A stretch of DNA of 49,120 nt from Aureimonas sp. AU12 (GCF_001463705.1 NZ_BBWH01000008.1:1-49120); one strand, 5' to 3'. Shown: positions 30,313 through 38,389, counted from the stretch's first letter. Notes: generated by a model from the letters alone, not told the origin. Numbers and translations: made by a program.

Positions 30313-31506
30313 ATGCGCATGCCGCCCCTTGCCGCCGTTTCCGCCGGCGTCCTGTCGTCGTTCGTCGCCTTCACCAGTTCCTTCACCGTCATCCTGCAGG
30401 GGCTGACGGGCGCCGGGGCGAGCCAGGCGCAGGCGGCTTCGGGCCTGATGGCGCTGACTGTGGTGATGGGCACCTGCGGCATCATTCTGTCGCTGCACAC
30501 GCGCATGCCCATCCCCGTCGCGTGGTCGACGCCGGGCGCGGCGCTGCTGGCGGCGAGCGGTGCGCCGCAGGGCGGGTTTTCCGTCGCCGTCGGCGCCTTT
30601 CTCGTGGCCGGCCTGCTCGTGGTCGCCAGCGGCCTGTTTCGCCCGCTCGGACGGCTGATCTCGGCGATCCCCACCTCGCTCGCCAATGCCATGCTGGCCG
30701 GCATCCTCCTGGCGCTCTGCCTCGCGCCGGTGCGCGCCGTGGTCGAAAGCCCCGCGGCGGGTCTGGCCATCGCGGGAACCTGGCTCCTCGTCGGCCGCTG
30801 GAAACGCCTCTACGCCGTGCCGGCTGCGGCCGTGGTGACGGTCGCGATCATTCTCTGGCGCGGCAGCGGCGTCGATCTTATGGCAGGACCGATCGTTCCG
30901 ACCCCGGTCTTCGTCTGGCCCGAGTTCACGCTCGCCGCCATCGTCGGCACCTCGCTACCGCTCTTCGTCGTGACGATGGCCTCGCAGAACATCCCAGGAC
31001 TGGCGGTGCTGAAGGTCAACGGCTTCGTGCCGCCGCCGCGACCGCTCTTCACACTCACCGGCCTCGCGACCCTTGTCACGGCGCCCTTCGGCGGCCACTC
31101 GGTCAATCTCGCGGCGATGACGGCGGCGATCTGCGCGGGCGACGAGGCAGGGCCGGATCGCTCGAAGCGCTGGTGGGCCGGCGTCGTCGCCGGCGCGGTC
31201 TATATCGCCTTCGGGCTCGGGGCGGGCATCGTCACCGCCTTTGCCGGCGAAGCGCCGCTGCTCGTGCAGGCGATGGCGGGACTGGCGCTGGTCGGCGCAT
31301 TCTCGGCCTCGCTGACCGGCGCGATGGCCGATGCCGGCGACCGGGAAGCGGCGACGATCTGCTTTCTCGTGACCGCATCCGGCACGAGCATCTTCGGCAT
31401 CAGCGCGCCGTTCTGGGGGCTGATCGCAGGCGCAGCCGTGCTGGCGCTCGATCGGCGTCGGCGAACGGGATCGCGCAGAACGGTGCCGGTGCAGGAAAAC
31501 GCCTGA
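30313..31506 (+). CDS. benE: BenE-family benzoate/H+ symporter
   Basis: The 397-residue polytopic inner-membrane protein is predominantly hydrophobic with about twelve helices. Family segments include LQGLTGAGASQAQAASGLMAL, TRMPIPVAWSTPGAALLA, ASQNIPGLAVLKVNGF, and TAPFGGHSVNLAAMTAAIC, as in BenE/YdcO. No benzoate catabolic genes lie nearby, so the transported substrate could be something else. A short basic C-terminal tail follows the last helix. It converges with the tail-anchored unknown. Confidence 0.9.
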   Translation: MRMPPLAAVSAGVLSSFVAFTSSFTVILQGLTGAGASQAQAASGLMALTVVMGTCGIILSLHTRMPIPVAWSTPGAALLAASGAPQGGFSVAVGAFLVAGLLVVASGLFRPLGRLISAIPTSLANAMLAGILLALCLAPVRAVVESPAAGLAIAGTWLLVGRWKRLYAVPAAAVVTVAIILWRGSGVDLMAGPIVPTPVFVWPEFTLAAIVGTSLPLFVVTMASQNIPGLAVLKVNGFVPPPRPLFTLTGLATLVTAPFGGHSVNLAAMTAAICAGDEAGPDRSKRWWAGVVAGAVYIAFGLGAGIVTAFAGEAPLLVQAMAGLALVGAFSASLTGAMADAGDREAATICFLVTASGTSIFGISAPFWGLIAGAAVLALDRRRRTGSRRTVPVQENA

Positions 31507-31519
31507 CGCGCCTGTCGCC

Positions 31520-32146
31520 TCAGACGACGGGCGTGCCGCGCAGGGCCGCGAGGAACATCAGGAAGCCGACGCCGACGACGATGCCGATCATCAGCCAGGA
31601 CAGGGCGATGACGAAATCGGTCGAGCGCGGCCGCGCGGGCATGCGCAGCGGATCGTCGTTTGTAGGCGGCGACGCGTGGGCGATCGGCAGCGCGAGACGC
31701 TCGCTTGCCCGGTAGCCGTGGCCGTCATGGACGGCCAGCGCCTTGTCGCGCTCGACGATGCGTTCGGCGACGTAGTCGGTGACGCGGTCGACGATCGCGC
31801 GGCTTTCGGTGGATTCGGCGAGCGTGACCCGGCCGAGCCGCGTCTCGCGCACGAAGCGGTAGGTGCGCCGGTCGCGTGCCATCATCACCTGCGCAGTGCC
31901 GTCGATCCAGAACCGCGGCTGCGGACCGCCAGACAGCATGAAGTCGAAGAGATCGTCGCCCGGCGGAATGGCGTCGATGATCGGCTGGAGCTCGTCGGCG
32001 AAAATCTCGAGGCGCGCCCGGTCGGCCTCGCGGATGTCGACGACGATGTCGGTGCGCTGCGCTGCGGCGATCTTGGCCGCGCGCACGGCGTCCGCCAGCC
32101 GCTTCGTTCCGTTCGGCACCGCTAGCGCGGTTCTCGCCTCGGCCAT
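31520..32146 (-). CDS. Tail-anchored membrane protein of unknown function
   Basis: The 208-residue protein is soluble and charged up to residue ~180, with one strong C-terminal helix (FVIALSWLMIGIVVGVGFLMF, about 178-198) and only a few residues after it, so it should be a tail-anchored inner-membrane protein facing the cytoplasm. FDFMLSGGPQPRFWIDGTAQVMM and RTYRFVRETRLGRVTLAES look like a folded, conserved middle. I recognise no named family. It follows leuA on the - strand, 160 nt behind it. Confidence 0.75.
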   Translation of the reverse strand: MAEARTALAVPNGTKRLADAVRAAKIAAAQRTDIVVDIREADRARLEIFADELQPIIDAIPPGDDLFDFMLSGGPQPRFWIDGTAQVMMARDRRTYRFVRETRLGRVTLAESTESRAIVDRVTDYVAERIVERDKALAVHDGHGYRASERLALPIAHASPPTNDDPLRMPARPRSTDFVIALSWLMIGIVVGVGFLMFLAALRGTPVV

Positions 32147-32238
32147 CTCGTCACCTCGACCTCGATCCCGTCGCTCCGACCCTCATGGTCGTCGCGCGGA
32201 CCGTCCTTCGATCCCTAGCCTCGCGAGCTTTCGCGAAA

Positions 32239-32266
32239 CCGGACCGGAGCATTCGCCCCGGTCCGG
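32239..32266 (-). repeat. 9-bp perfect hairpin downstream of leuA
   Basis: CCGGACCGG (32239-32247) pairs with CCGGTCCGG (32258-32266) over a 10-nt loop. On the - strand it is followed by TTTCGCG, a very weak T-run. It may end or stabilise the leuA mRNA. Confidence 0.5.
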
Positions 32267-32290
32267 ATGCTAGGCGAGTCTATAGCGAGC

Positions 32291-32320
32291 TCGCGACGAA
32301 TCGAGCTTAATTCGTCGCGA
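32291..32320 (-). repeat. 11-bp perfect hairpin spanning the leuA stop codon
   Basis: TCGCGACGAAT (32291-32301) and ATTCGTCGCGA (32310-32320) are perfect inverted copies; the leuA TAA (32307-32309) sits at the edge of the 8-nt loop. No T-run follows. A ribosome finishing leuA would have to open this stem. Confidence 0.6.
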
Positions 32321-34013
32321 ATTGATTGATGGCGGCGACGATCGCCCGGAGCGACGCCGTGGTGGCGTTCTGGTCGATGCCCGCGCCGAACAGCCGCCCG
32401 CCGGCATGCTCCAGTTCCATGTAGGCGATCGCCGAAGCGTTGGAGCCGCGCTGCAGCGAGTGTTCCGAATAGTCGGCAACACTCATCTCGGTGCCGAGAT
32501 GGCGCGTCAGCGCGTCCATGAACCCGTCGATCGCTCCGGTGCCGCGTCCGGTGATGTGCACCTCGACGCCGTTGTCGAGGATCGTCGCCTCGACCACGCG
32601 GTTGGTCTTCTGCCCTTCGGTCCGCGTGGTGTGATCGACATAGACGAAGCGGGCGCCGGGCTGCTCGACATAGCGCTCGATGAATCGGTCGTAGATCCGC
32701 TTCACCGGCAATTCCTTGCCCTCTTCGTCGGTGATCCGCTGGATGTCCTCGCGGAACTCGACCTGCAGGCTGCGCGGCAGGTTCAGGCCGTAGTCGGCCT
32801 GCAGCACATAGGCGATGCCCCCCTTCCCCGACTGCGAGTTGATCCGGATGATTGCCTCGTAGGACCGCCCGACATCCTTCGGATCGATCGGCAGGTAGGG
32901 CACCTCCCAAAGGGGCGAATTGGCGATCTTCGAGGCCTTGAGGCCCTTGTTGATCGCGTCCTGGTGCGAGCCCGAAAAGGCGGTGTAGACGAGCTCGCCG
33001 ACATAGGGATGCCGCTCGCCGATCGCGAGCTGGTTGCAATGCTCGAAGACGTCCTTGATGCGGTTGATGTCGGAGACGTCGAGTTCGGGGTCCACCCCTT
33101 GCGTGAACATGTTGAGCGCCAGCGTCACCAGATCGACGTTGCCGGTGCGCTCGCCATTGCCGAACAAGGTGCCCTCGACGCGGTCGGCGCCGGCCATGAG
33201 GCCGAGTTCGGTCGCCGCGATGGCCGTGCCACGGTCGTTATGCGGATGCAGCGAGACGATGAGCGTCTCGCGATTGTCGAGGTTGCGGCTCATCCACTCA
33301 ATCTGGTCGGCATGAATGTTCGGCGTCGACATCTCGACGGTTGCCGGCAGATTGAGGATCAATCGGTTCTCGACGCTCGGCTGCACCACCTCGGCGATGG
33401 CGTTGCAGATCTCCAGCGAGAATTCGAGCTCGGTGCCGGTGAAGCTTTCCGGCGAATATTCGAAGCGGAAGCCGCCGCCGGCCTTCGCCGCCATGTCGGT
33501 GATCATCTTGGCGGCGTCCACCGCGATCTGCCGGATGCCGGCGCGGTCCTTGCCGAAGACGACGCGGCGCTGCAACTCGCTCGTCGAGTTGTAGAAGTGC
33601 ACGATCGGCCGGTGCGCGCCCTCCAGGCTCTCGAAGGTGCGGGTGATGAGTTCGGGCCGGCACTGGACGAGCACCTGCAGCGACATGTCTTTGGTGACGC
33701 CGCCCTCCTCGATGCACCAGCGCACGAAGTCGAAGTCGGTCTGCGAGGCCGACGGGAAACCGATCTCGATCTCCTTGAACTTCATCGCCTTGAGCAGCGC
33801 GAACATGCGGGCCTTGCGCTCCTGCCCCATCGGGTCGACGAGCGCCTGATTGCCGTCGCGCAGGTCCACCGAACACCAGATCGGCGCGGTCTCGATGCGG
33901 CGGGACGGCCACTGGCGATCAGGCAAGTCGACGGCCGGATAGGGCTGATACTTGGTGGAGGCCGTGGCCATGACGGGGGCCTTGGCGGCCGTCATCGGGG
34001 CGGATGAGGACAT
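32307..34013 (-). CDS. leuA: 2-Isopropylmalate synthase, long type
   Basis: LeuA condenses acetyl-CoA with 2-oxoisovalerate, the first committed step to leucine. The 568-residue protein has the catalytic HMGL-like barrel (CSVDLRDGNQALVDPM, about 35-50; SLHPHNDRGTAIAATELGLMAG; GNGERTGNVDLVTLAL) and a C-terminal LeuA dimer/regulatory domain ending in ATTASLRAIVAAINQF, where leucine normally binds. ATG 34013 is chosen: AAGGTAG lies 8 nt upstream; a TTG at 34037 is possible but has no ribosome site. A leucine-rich leader peptide and pairing hairpins lie upstream, indicating attenuation. The stop codon is within a hairpin. Confidence 0.96.
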   Translation of the reverse strand: MSSSAPMTAAKAPVMATASTKYQPYPAVDLPDRQWPSRRIETAPIWCSVDLRDGNQALVDPMGQERKARMFALLKAMKFKEIEIGFPSASQTDFDFVRWCIEEGGVTKDMSLQVLVQCRPELITRTFESLEGAHRPIVHFYNSTSELQRRVVFGKDRAGIRQIAVDAAKMITDMAAKAGGGFRFEYSPESFTGTELEFSLEICNAIAEVVQPSVENRLILNLPATVEMSTPNIHADQIEWMSRNLDNRETLIVSLHPHNDRGTAIAATELGLMAGADRVEGTLFGNGERTGNVDLVTLALNMFTQGVDPELDVSDINRIKDVFEHCNQLAIGERHPYVGELVYTAFSGSHQDAINKGLKASKIANSPLWEVPYLPIDPKDVGRSYEAIIRINSQSGKGGIAYVLQADYGLNLPRSLQVEFREDIQRITDEEGKELPVKRIYDRFIERYVEQPGARFVYVDHTTRTEGQKTNRVVEATILDNGVEVHITGRGTGAIDGFMDALTRHLGTEMSVADYSEHSLQRGSNASAIAYMELEHAGGRLFGAGIDQNATTASLRAIVAAINQFATN

Positions 34014-34035
34014 GGGACTACCTTGCTCGTTCGGC

Positions 34036-34080
34036 AAAGACGGCGGCGCGGGCGCTGCGCGCGGGTCAGACCGCGTCTTT
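34036..34080 (-). promoter_or_regulatory. Hairpin directly before leuA
   Basis: AAAGACG (34036-34042) pairs with CGTCTTT (34074-34080), with a GC-rich interior that can pair further. It ends about 22 nt before the leuA start, so it could be the final terminator-like stem of the leader or hide the ribosome site. The T-run is only three bases, hence low confidence. Confidence 0.35.
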
Positions 34081-34127
34081 CAGGATTTGCGGAGGGATGT
34101 AAAGCCGAAGAGACTGGAAGGCGTCAT

Positions 34128-34172
34128 GCGCCGGCTCGACCGCCGGGCGCCCCTTCGATCAATGGGCCCGAC
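34128..34172 (-). promoter_or_regulatory. Competing stems of the leuA leader
   Basis: Read on the - strand, GTCGGGC (34172-34166, inside the last leuL codons) can pair with GCCCGGC (34148-34142). The same GCCCGGC is also part of the arm that pairs with GCCGGCGC (34135-34128) in a hairpin with one bulged C. The two pairings exclude each other, as in transcription attenuators. A clear T-run after the second hairpin is missing, so termination is not proved. Confidence 0.5.
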
Positions 34173-34281
34173 GATCGCCGATAAGCGCGAGAAGCAGCCC
34201 GAGATGAAGACGCGAAGAACCCGCGGCCGGGAAGGCCGTGTTCGAGGCCGGACGGCCGAACTGGGTTGCGAATGCGTTCAT
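34159..34281 (-). CDS. leuL: leu leader peptide
   Basis: A 40-codon frame ends with RLHLGLLLALIGDRRAH and TGA at 34159-34161. Six Leu codons occur in the nine codons 25-33, with an Ile at 34; the earlier part (MNAFATQFGRPASN) has none. Such a Leu cluster directly upstream of leuA, followed by mutually exclusive stems, is the arrangement of a leucine attenuation leader. The ribosome site is weak (GAGGGC), and the predicted start of transcription is close to the AUG. The frame was found by reading the 34014-34349 gap, which holds no other gene. Confidence 0.72.
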   Translation of the reverse strand: MNAFATQFGRPASNTAFPAAGSSRLHLGLLLALIGDRRAH

Positions 34282-34287
34282 GGCGGC

Positions 34288-34317
34288 ATGATTGCCCTCG
34301 AACGGGCGCGAAGGCAA
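34288..34317 (-). promoter_or_regulatory. Candidate leuL-leuA promoter
   Basis: On the - strand, TTGCCT (34317-34312) and AATCAT (34293-34288) are 18 nt apart, six nt before the leuL ATG. The start of transcription would fall at or next to the AUG, giving a nearly leaderless leader peptide. Weak on consensus alone; its position gives it value. Confidence 0.35.
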
Positions 34318-34349
34318 GCGCCTCGGCCGATGCTCGCCGCCAAAACGCG

Positions 34350-34381
34350 AAAAAGCCCGGTTCTCGCGAACCGGGCTTTTT
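34350..34381 (-). terminator. Terminator of the secreted repeat protein gene
   Basis: A perfect 13-bp stem, AAAAAGCCCGGTT (34350-34362) with AACCGGGCTTTTT (34369-34381) and a CTCGCG loop. It has T-runs on both strands; on - it ends transcripts from the gene starting at 34787 before they reach the leuA leader. Confidence 0.9.
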
Positions 34382-34418
34382 ATCGAATGCCTTGACCGGG
34401 CGGACGAAGCGTCTTGAC

Positions 34419-34787
34419 TTAGAAGGCGCTCGAACCGGGGACGAAGGCGCCGCGTGCGACCGGGGTCGCGACGTTGCCCTGGTTGAACACGCCGCGTGCG
34501 ACGTTGTTCAGGTCACGGGTCTCTTCGGCGTGCGTCGTTGTGCGCGAGCCCGGGATGATGCCGTCCTCCGAACCGGTCACGACCGGATAACCGTAGGTGC
34601 GGGTCGTGTTGGTCTCGGCAAGCGGCGCACGGCCATTGGCGGTGCCGACGATCACCGTGTTGGCCTCGTAGTCCGCACGGGCTTCGGTAAAGTGATCCGA
34701 ACCCGGGACGATGCCGGCGGCGGAGGCGGCACCGGTCAGGGCGGCGAGGGAGACGAAGGCGGCGGAGGCGAGAGCGATGATCTTCAT
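34419..34787 (-). CDS. Small exported protein with internal PGS repeats
   Basis: The 122-residue precursor has a clean signal peptide (MKIIALASAAFVSLAALTGAASA, cut near ASA-AG at 23). The mature part repeats a short motif three times: GIVPGSDHF right after the cleavage site, GIIPGSRTT in the middle, and GAFVPGSSAF at the C-terminus. It has no cysteine and no membrane helix and is rich in Thr, Asn and Ala, so it is probably periplasmic or extracellular and flexible. I recognise no family. AAGGA lies 8 nt before the ATG. It is a single-gene unit with its own terminator at 34350-34381. Confidence 0.82.
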   Translation of the reverse strand: MKIIALASAAFVSLAALTGAASAAGIVPGSDHFTEARADYEANTVIVGTANGRAPLAETNTTRTYGYPVVTGSEDGIIPGSRTTTHAEETRDLNNVARGVFNQGNVATPVARGAFVPGSSAF

Positions 34788-35006
34788 TTTGTTGTTCCTT
34801 GAAGCGGTTTTCTTTCGCAGCGCCTTGGGGATCAGGAAGGAGTTGATCCGCGCTCGGCGTTGCTCGATGAACCCGATGTAAGCATCGCCTTCGCAGTTGC
34901 GAGATCCATTCGTTGAACAGTCCGTCAGCGATGAAATCGGAACTTTTCCAATTGCTTACAGTCACGTGATCAGAGCCTGCACAAGCGTCACGATTCCGTC
35001 ACGCAC

Positions 35007-35041
35007 AAAAAAGGGGCGTCCGCTGCACAAGCGAACGCCCC
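35007..35041 (-). terminator. Terminator of the trpE(G)-CDF transcript
   Basis: On the - strand, an 11-bp stem with one mismatch (35041-35031 / 35023-35013) is followed by six T (complement of A at 35007-35012). It lies 27 nt after the CDF stop and is the first strong terminator after trpE(G). Confidence 0.85.
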
Positions 35042-35067
35042 TCTTCATCCATCGCTTCAAGTCCGGC

Positions 35068-35994
35068 TCAGATCACTGGCACGCCGATCTGCTTGGCCTC
35101 CGCTTCCGGCTCGACATGGATCAGCACCCTCGCCCCTTCGAAGGCGTCCTGCAGAGCCTCCTCCAGCCGGTCGCAGATCACGTGCGCCTCCCCCACCGTC
35201 ATCACGCTGGTGACCACCATGTGGAACTCGATGAAGATGGCCCGACCGGCGATCCGGGTCTTGACGTCGTGGACCTCGAGCGCGCCCGAACCGGACGCCG
35301 AGATGATCTCGCGGACCTTGGCCTCCTCGCCGGGCTCCAGCGCCCGGTCCATCAGGCCTGAAAGCGAATTGGCGACGACCTTCCAGCCTTCGCGCAGGAT
35401 GTTGAGCGCCACGAGCGCGGCGAGCGCCGGGTCGAGAAAGGCCCAGCCCGTGGCCGTCGCGACGGCGAGGCCGCCGAGCACGCCGACCGACGTGACGACG
35501 TCGGCCATGATGTGGCGTCCGTCGGCGTCGAGTGCGGGCGAGCGATGCTCCCGCCCCTTGCGGATGAGGACCAGAGCCCAGCCGAGATTGATGGCGGTGG
35601 CGACCGAGTTGATGGCGATGCCGAGCATCGGCGCCTCGATCGCGCGCGGCTGCAGATAGGCACCCCAGGCCTCGCGCAAGATAAGCAGCGAGGCGAGGAC
35701 GATCAGCACGCCCTCCACCACGGCCGAGAAATACTCGGCCTTGGTGTGCCCGAACGGATGATCGCTGTCGGCCGGCTTGTAGCTGAGGCTCACCGCCCAG
35801 AGGGCAATGAGGCCCGCGACCACGTTGACGATCGATTCCAGAGCATCGGAGAACAACGCCACCGAACCGGTGACGGCATAGGCCAGATACTTGATCGCCA
35901 GCACGAGGATGGCGACGCCGATCGTCATCATCGCCGTGCGCTTGACGACGCGCCCCGGCTCGTCGGCCATGGCGAAGCCTGCGGCAGCTGTCAT
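35068..35994 (-). CDS. Cation diffusion facilitator (CDF) metal transporter
   Basis: CDF proteins export divalent metals such as Zn, Fe, Mn or Co in exchange for protons. The 308-residue protein has about six helices: IGVAILVLAIKYLAYAVTGS, then LFSDALESIVNVVAGL with the helix-2 metal-site Asp, and DADGRHIMADVVTSVGVLGG with the helix-5 H-x-x-x-D pair. A cytoplasmic C-terminal dimerisation domain follows (VREIISASGSGALEVHDVKTR). An N-terminal PFGHTKAEYFSAVVEG is the family's H-G-H/K loop region. The start lies 3 nt past the trpE(G) stop, with no promoter or terminator between, so it is co-transcribed. A second ATG, eight codons in, is possible. Confidence 0.9.
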   Translation of the reverse strand: MTAAAGFAMADEPGRVVKRTAMMTIGVAILVLAIKYLAYAVTGSVALFSDALESIVNVVAGLIALWAVSLSYKPADSDHPFGHTKAEYFSAVVEGVLIVLASLLILREAWGAYLQPRAIEAPMLGIAINSVATAINLGWALVLIRKGREHRSPALDADGRHIMADVVTSVGVLGGLAVATATGWAFLDPALAALVALNILREGWKVVANSLSGLMDRALEPGEEAKVREIISASGSGALEVHDVKTRIAGRAIFIEFHMVVTSVMTVGEAHVICDRLEEALQDAFEGARVLIHVEPEAEAKQIGVPVI

Positions 35995-35997
35995 CGA

Positions 35998-38187
35998 TCA
36001 GGCAGCCTTGACGCGCGAGCGACGCGGCAGATGCGTGACGATGTTCTCGATCATCCGCATCCCGGCGTCACCGCCGAGGCTCATGATGCTCTCGGGATGG
36101 AACTGTACCGCCGCCACCGGCTCCGACTTGTGCTCGAAGGCCATGACGATGCCGTCGTCGGTCTCGGCCGTGACGATGAAATCCTTCGACAGGCGCACCG
36201 GATCGGCGAAGATCGAATGGTAGCGCCCCACCGTCACCTCGCTCGGTAGACCCGCAAAGATGATGCCGCTTTTGTCGACGCGCACCCGCGAGGGCTTGCC
36301 GTGAACGGGAACGTGCAGCGTGCGCAGCGTCCCGCCGTAGCTTTCCGCCAGCGCCTGGAGGCCGAGGCAGACGCCGAAGATCGGCGCGCCGCGCTTGCGG
36401 GCAAGCGCGATCGTGCCGCGACAGTCGAAGTCGTCGGGCTTGCCGGGCCCGGGCGAGAGCACCACGAGGTCGGGCGAGACCCGGTCGAAGATCTCCTCCG
36501 GCACGGGCGTGCGCACCGTCACCACCTCGGCGCCGGTCTGGCGGAAGTAGTTGGCCAGCGTGTGGACGAAGCTGTCCTCGTGATCGACGAGGAGGATCTT
36601 GACGCCGACGCCCACCTTGGCGCGCTCGGCGGCGCCCGGCGCCGCATTCGAGGCACCGGCCTCACGGATCGCCGAGATCATCGCGGACGCCTTCAGCTCG
36701 GTCTCGGCCTCCTCCTCTTCGGGGTTGGAATCGTAGAGCAGCGTCGCCCCGGCGCGCACCTCGGCAATGCCGTCCTTCAGGCGGATCGTGCGCAGCGTCA
36801 GGCCGGTGTTCATGTCGCCATTGAAGTGCATCATGCCCACCGCGCCGCCATACCAGGCGCGGGCGCTTTTCTCGTTCTCCTCGATGAACCGCATGGCCCA
36901 GAGCTTGGGCGCACCCGTAACGGTCACCGCCCAGGCGTGGGACAGGAACGCGTCCATCGCATCCATGCCCTCGCGCAGCCGGCCCTCGATGTGATCGACC
37001 GTATGGATCAGGCGCGAATACATCTCGATCTGCCGCCGACCGATGACGCGAACCGAGCCGGGCTCGCAGACGCGGCTCTTGTCGTTGCGATCGACATCCG
37101 AGCACATGGTGAGCTCGGACTCGTCCTTCTTCGAGTTCAAGAGCTTGAGGATCTGCTCGGAATCCGAGATCGCATCCTCGCCGCGGCGGATCGTGCCGGA
37201 GATCGGGCAGGTCTCGACCCGCCGGCCGGAGACGCGGATGAACATCTCCGGCGAGGCGCCGACGAGGAACTCGTTGCCGCCGAGATTGATGAAGAACGAG
37301 TAGGGCGAGGGATTGATGCCCTTCAGCCGGCGCGAGATCTCGGAGGGCTTGTGCTCGGCCCGTTCGTAGAAGGTCTGCCCCGGCACGACCTCGAAGAGGT
37401 CGCCGCGCATGAACTTCTCCTTGGCGCGACGCACGAGAGCGGCATACTCGCCGGGCTTGTGGTCGCCGCGCGGCGGGATCCGGTCGGCCGGCGCGAAGGG
37501 CGCGTCCGCGCCGCCGCCGGCACGCCCGATGGTCGAGTGGCCGTCCTTCGCGAACTCGTAGGCCTCGACATAGGCCTTGGCCGCGTAGTGATCCACCATC
37601 AGGATCTCGTCGGGGAGATAGAGCACGAGATCGCGCTGCGTGCCGTCGCGCGGCTGCGTCTCCTTCACCGGATCGAACTGGAACGCCAGATCGTAGCCGA
37701 AGGCGCCGTAGAGGCCGAGATCGCTGTCCTCATCGGATTTGAACAGCGCCACGATCGCGCGCAGGACCGAGAAGACGGTCGGCATGCGCGAGCGCTCCTC
37801 CTCGGTGAAGGCCCGCGACGGCAGCGCCACCGTCAGGTCGATGCGGGCCTCCGTGACCTCGCAGTCCGCGATGTCCTCATGGCCGTCCAGCGTGGCGGCG
37901 ACGAAGCCGAGCAGAACCTTGCCGCGCTCGTTCAGCGCCTCGACCCAGACCTTGCGGCCCGAGGAGGTGACGGACAGCGGCGGATCGACGATCGCGGTGT
38001 CCCAGCGCGTGTAGCGGCCGGGATACTCGTAGTTCGACGAAAAGACCGCGCCGCGGCGAGTGTCGAGGCGGTCGACATAGGGCTCGATCGCGCCGGCATA
38101 GGCGACGTCGCGTCGGCGCCGGGTGATCTCGACCCCGCCTTCGGTGACGTAGTGGAACGCGCCGTCGGCGCCGGTTTCGAGGGTCAT
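35998..38187 (-). CDS. trpE(G): Fused anthranilate synthase TrpE-TrpG
   Basis: The enzyme makes anthranilate from chorismate and glutamine, the first step to tryptophan. The 729-residue fusion has the chorismate-binding TrpE part (about 1-515: [64 protein letters not shown]) and the glutaminase TrpG part (about 535-729: [35 protein letters not shown] with the nucleophile Cys, AVQFHPESI). This fusion is characteristic of rhizobia and relatives. ATG 38187 is used, with GAGGAA about 11 nt upstream. The upstream leader encodes trpL and an attenuator; the CDF gene follows 3 nt later. Confidence 0.97.
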   Translation of the reverse strand: MTLETGADGAFHYVTEGGVEITRRRRDVAYAGAIEPYVDRLDTRRGAVFSSNYEYPGRYTRWDTAIVDPPLSVTSSGRKVWVEALNERGKVLLGFVAATLDGHEDIADCEVTEARIDLTVALPSRAFTEEERSRMPTVFSVLRAIVALFKSDEDSDLGLYGAFGYDLAFQFDPVKETQPRDGTQRDLVLYLPDEILMVDHYAAKAYVEAYEFAKDGHSTIGRAGGGADAPFAPADRIPPRGDHKPGEYAALVRRAKEKFMRGDLFEVVPGQTFYERAEHKPSEISRRLKGINPSPYSFFINLGGNEFLVGASPEMFIRVSGRRVETCPISGTIRRGEDAISDSEQILKLLNSKKDESELTMCSDVDRNDKSRVCEPGSVRVIGRRQIEMYSRLIHTVDHIEGRLREGMDAMDAFLSHAWAVTVTGAPKLWAMRFIEENEKSARAWYGGAVGMMHFNGDMNTGLTLRTIRLKDGIAEVRAGATLLYDSNPEEEEAETELKASAMISAIREAGASNAAPGAAERAKVGVGVKILLVDHEDSFVHTLANYFRQTGAEVVTVRTPVPEEIFDRVSPDLVVLSPGPGKPDDFDCRGTIALARKRGAPIFGVCLGLQALAESYGGTLRTLHVPVHGKPSRVRVDKSGIIFAGLPSEVTVGRYHSIFADPVRLSKDFIVTAETDDGIVMAFEHKSEPVAAVQFHPESIMSLGGDAGMRMIENIVTHLPRRSRVKAA

Positions 38188-38235
38188 GGCAGTCACTTTC
38201 CTCAGAAGGCACCGGCCCTCGCGGCCGCATAACGC

Positions 38236-38305
38236 AAAAAAGGCCGCCGGATGATCCGGTGCGGCCTTTGTTCGTCGAACGCATGCAAGGGTTCGCAAAG
38301 CCGCT
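38236..38305 (-). promoter_or_regulatory. trp attenuator: antiterminator and terminator
   Basis: On the - strand, AGCGGCTTTG (38305-38296, segment 2) can pair with CAAAGGCCGC (38270-38261, segment 3), one base bulged. Segment 3 can instead join the terminator: CGGCC/AAAGGCCG arms at 38269-38262 and 38246-38239, an inner 5-bp stem (38259-38255 / 38251-38247), then a T-run. Segment 2 can also pair with CCGCT in the leader (38315-38311). This is the full 1:2, 2:3, 3:4 set. Confidence 0.85.
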
Positions 38306-38353
38306 TTAGGAGCGGGTCTGCCACCAATTCATGATGCAGCGTGCGTTCGTCAT
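38306..38353 (-). CDS. trpL: trp leader peptide
   Basis: A 15-codon frame reads [15 protein letters not shown] with TAA at 38306-38308. Two tandem Trp codons (10 and 11) lie 5 nt before segment 1 of the attenuator, where a ribosome stalled for tryptophan would cover it and let the antiterminator form. The length matches the 14-residue S. meliloti trpL peptide, which has three Trp. An inner ATG (codon 8) would still include both Trp codons. No clear ribosome site is seen, in keeping with the leaderless start reported for the rhizobial homologue. Confidence 0.85.
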   Translation of the reverse strand: MTNARCIMNWWQTRS

Positions 38354-38360
38354 GCGCCAA

Positions 38361-38389
38361 GGGTTAGCTCAAGGCCGGCCGATCCGCAA
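38361..38389 (-). promoter_or_regulatory. Candidate trpL-trpE(G) promoter
   Basis: On the - strand, TTGCGG (38389-38384) and TAACCC (38366-38361) are 17 nt apart, and 7 nt later comes the trpL ATG. Transcription would start on the A of the AUG. The -10 box is poor, but the geometry fits a leaderless trpL. A TATAAG further upstream (about 38411) is an alternative. Confidence 0.4.
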
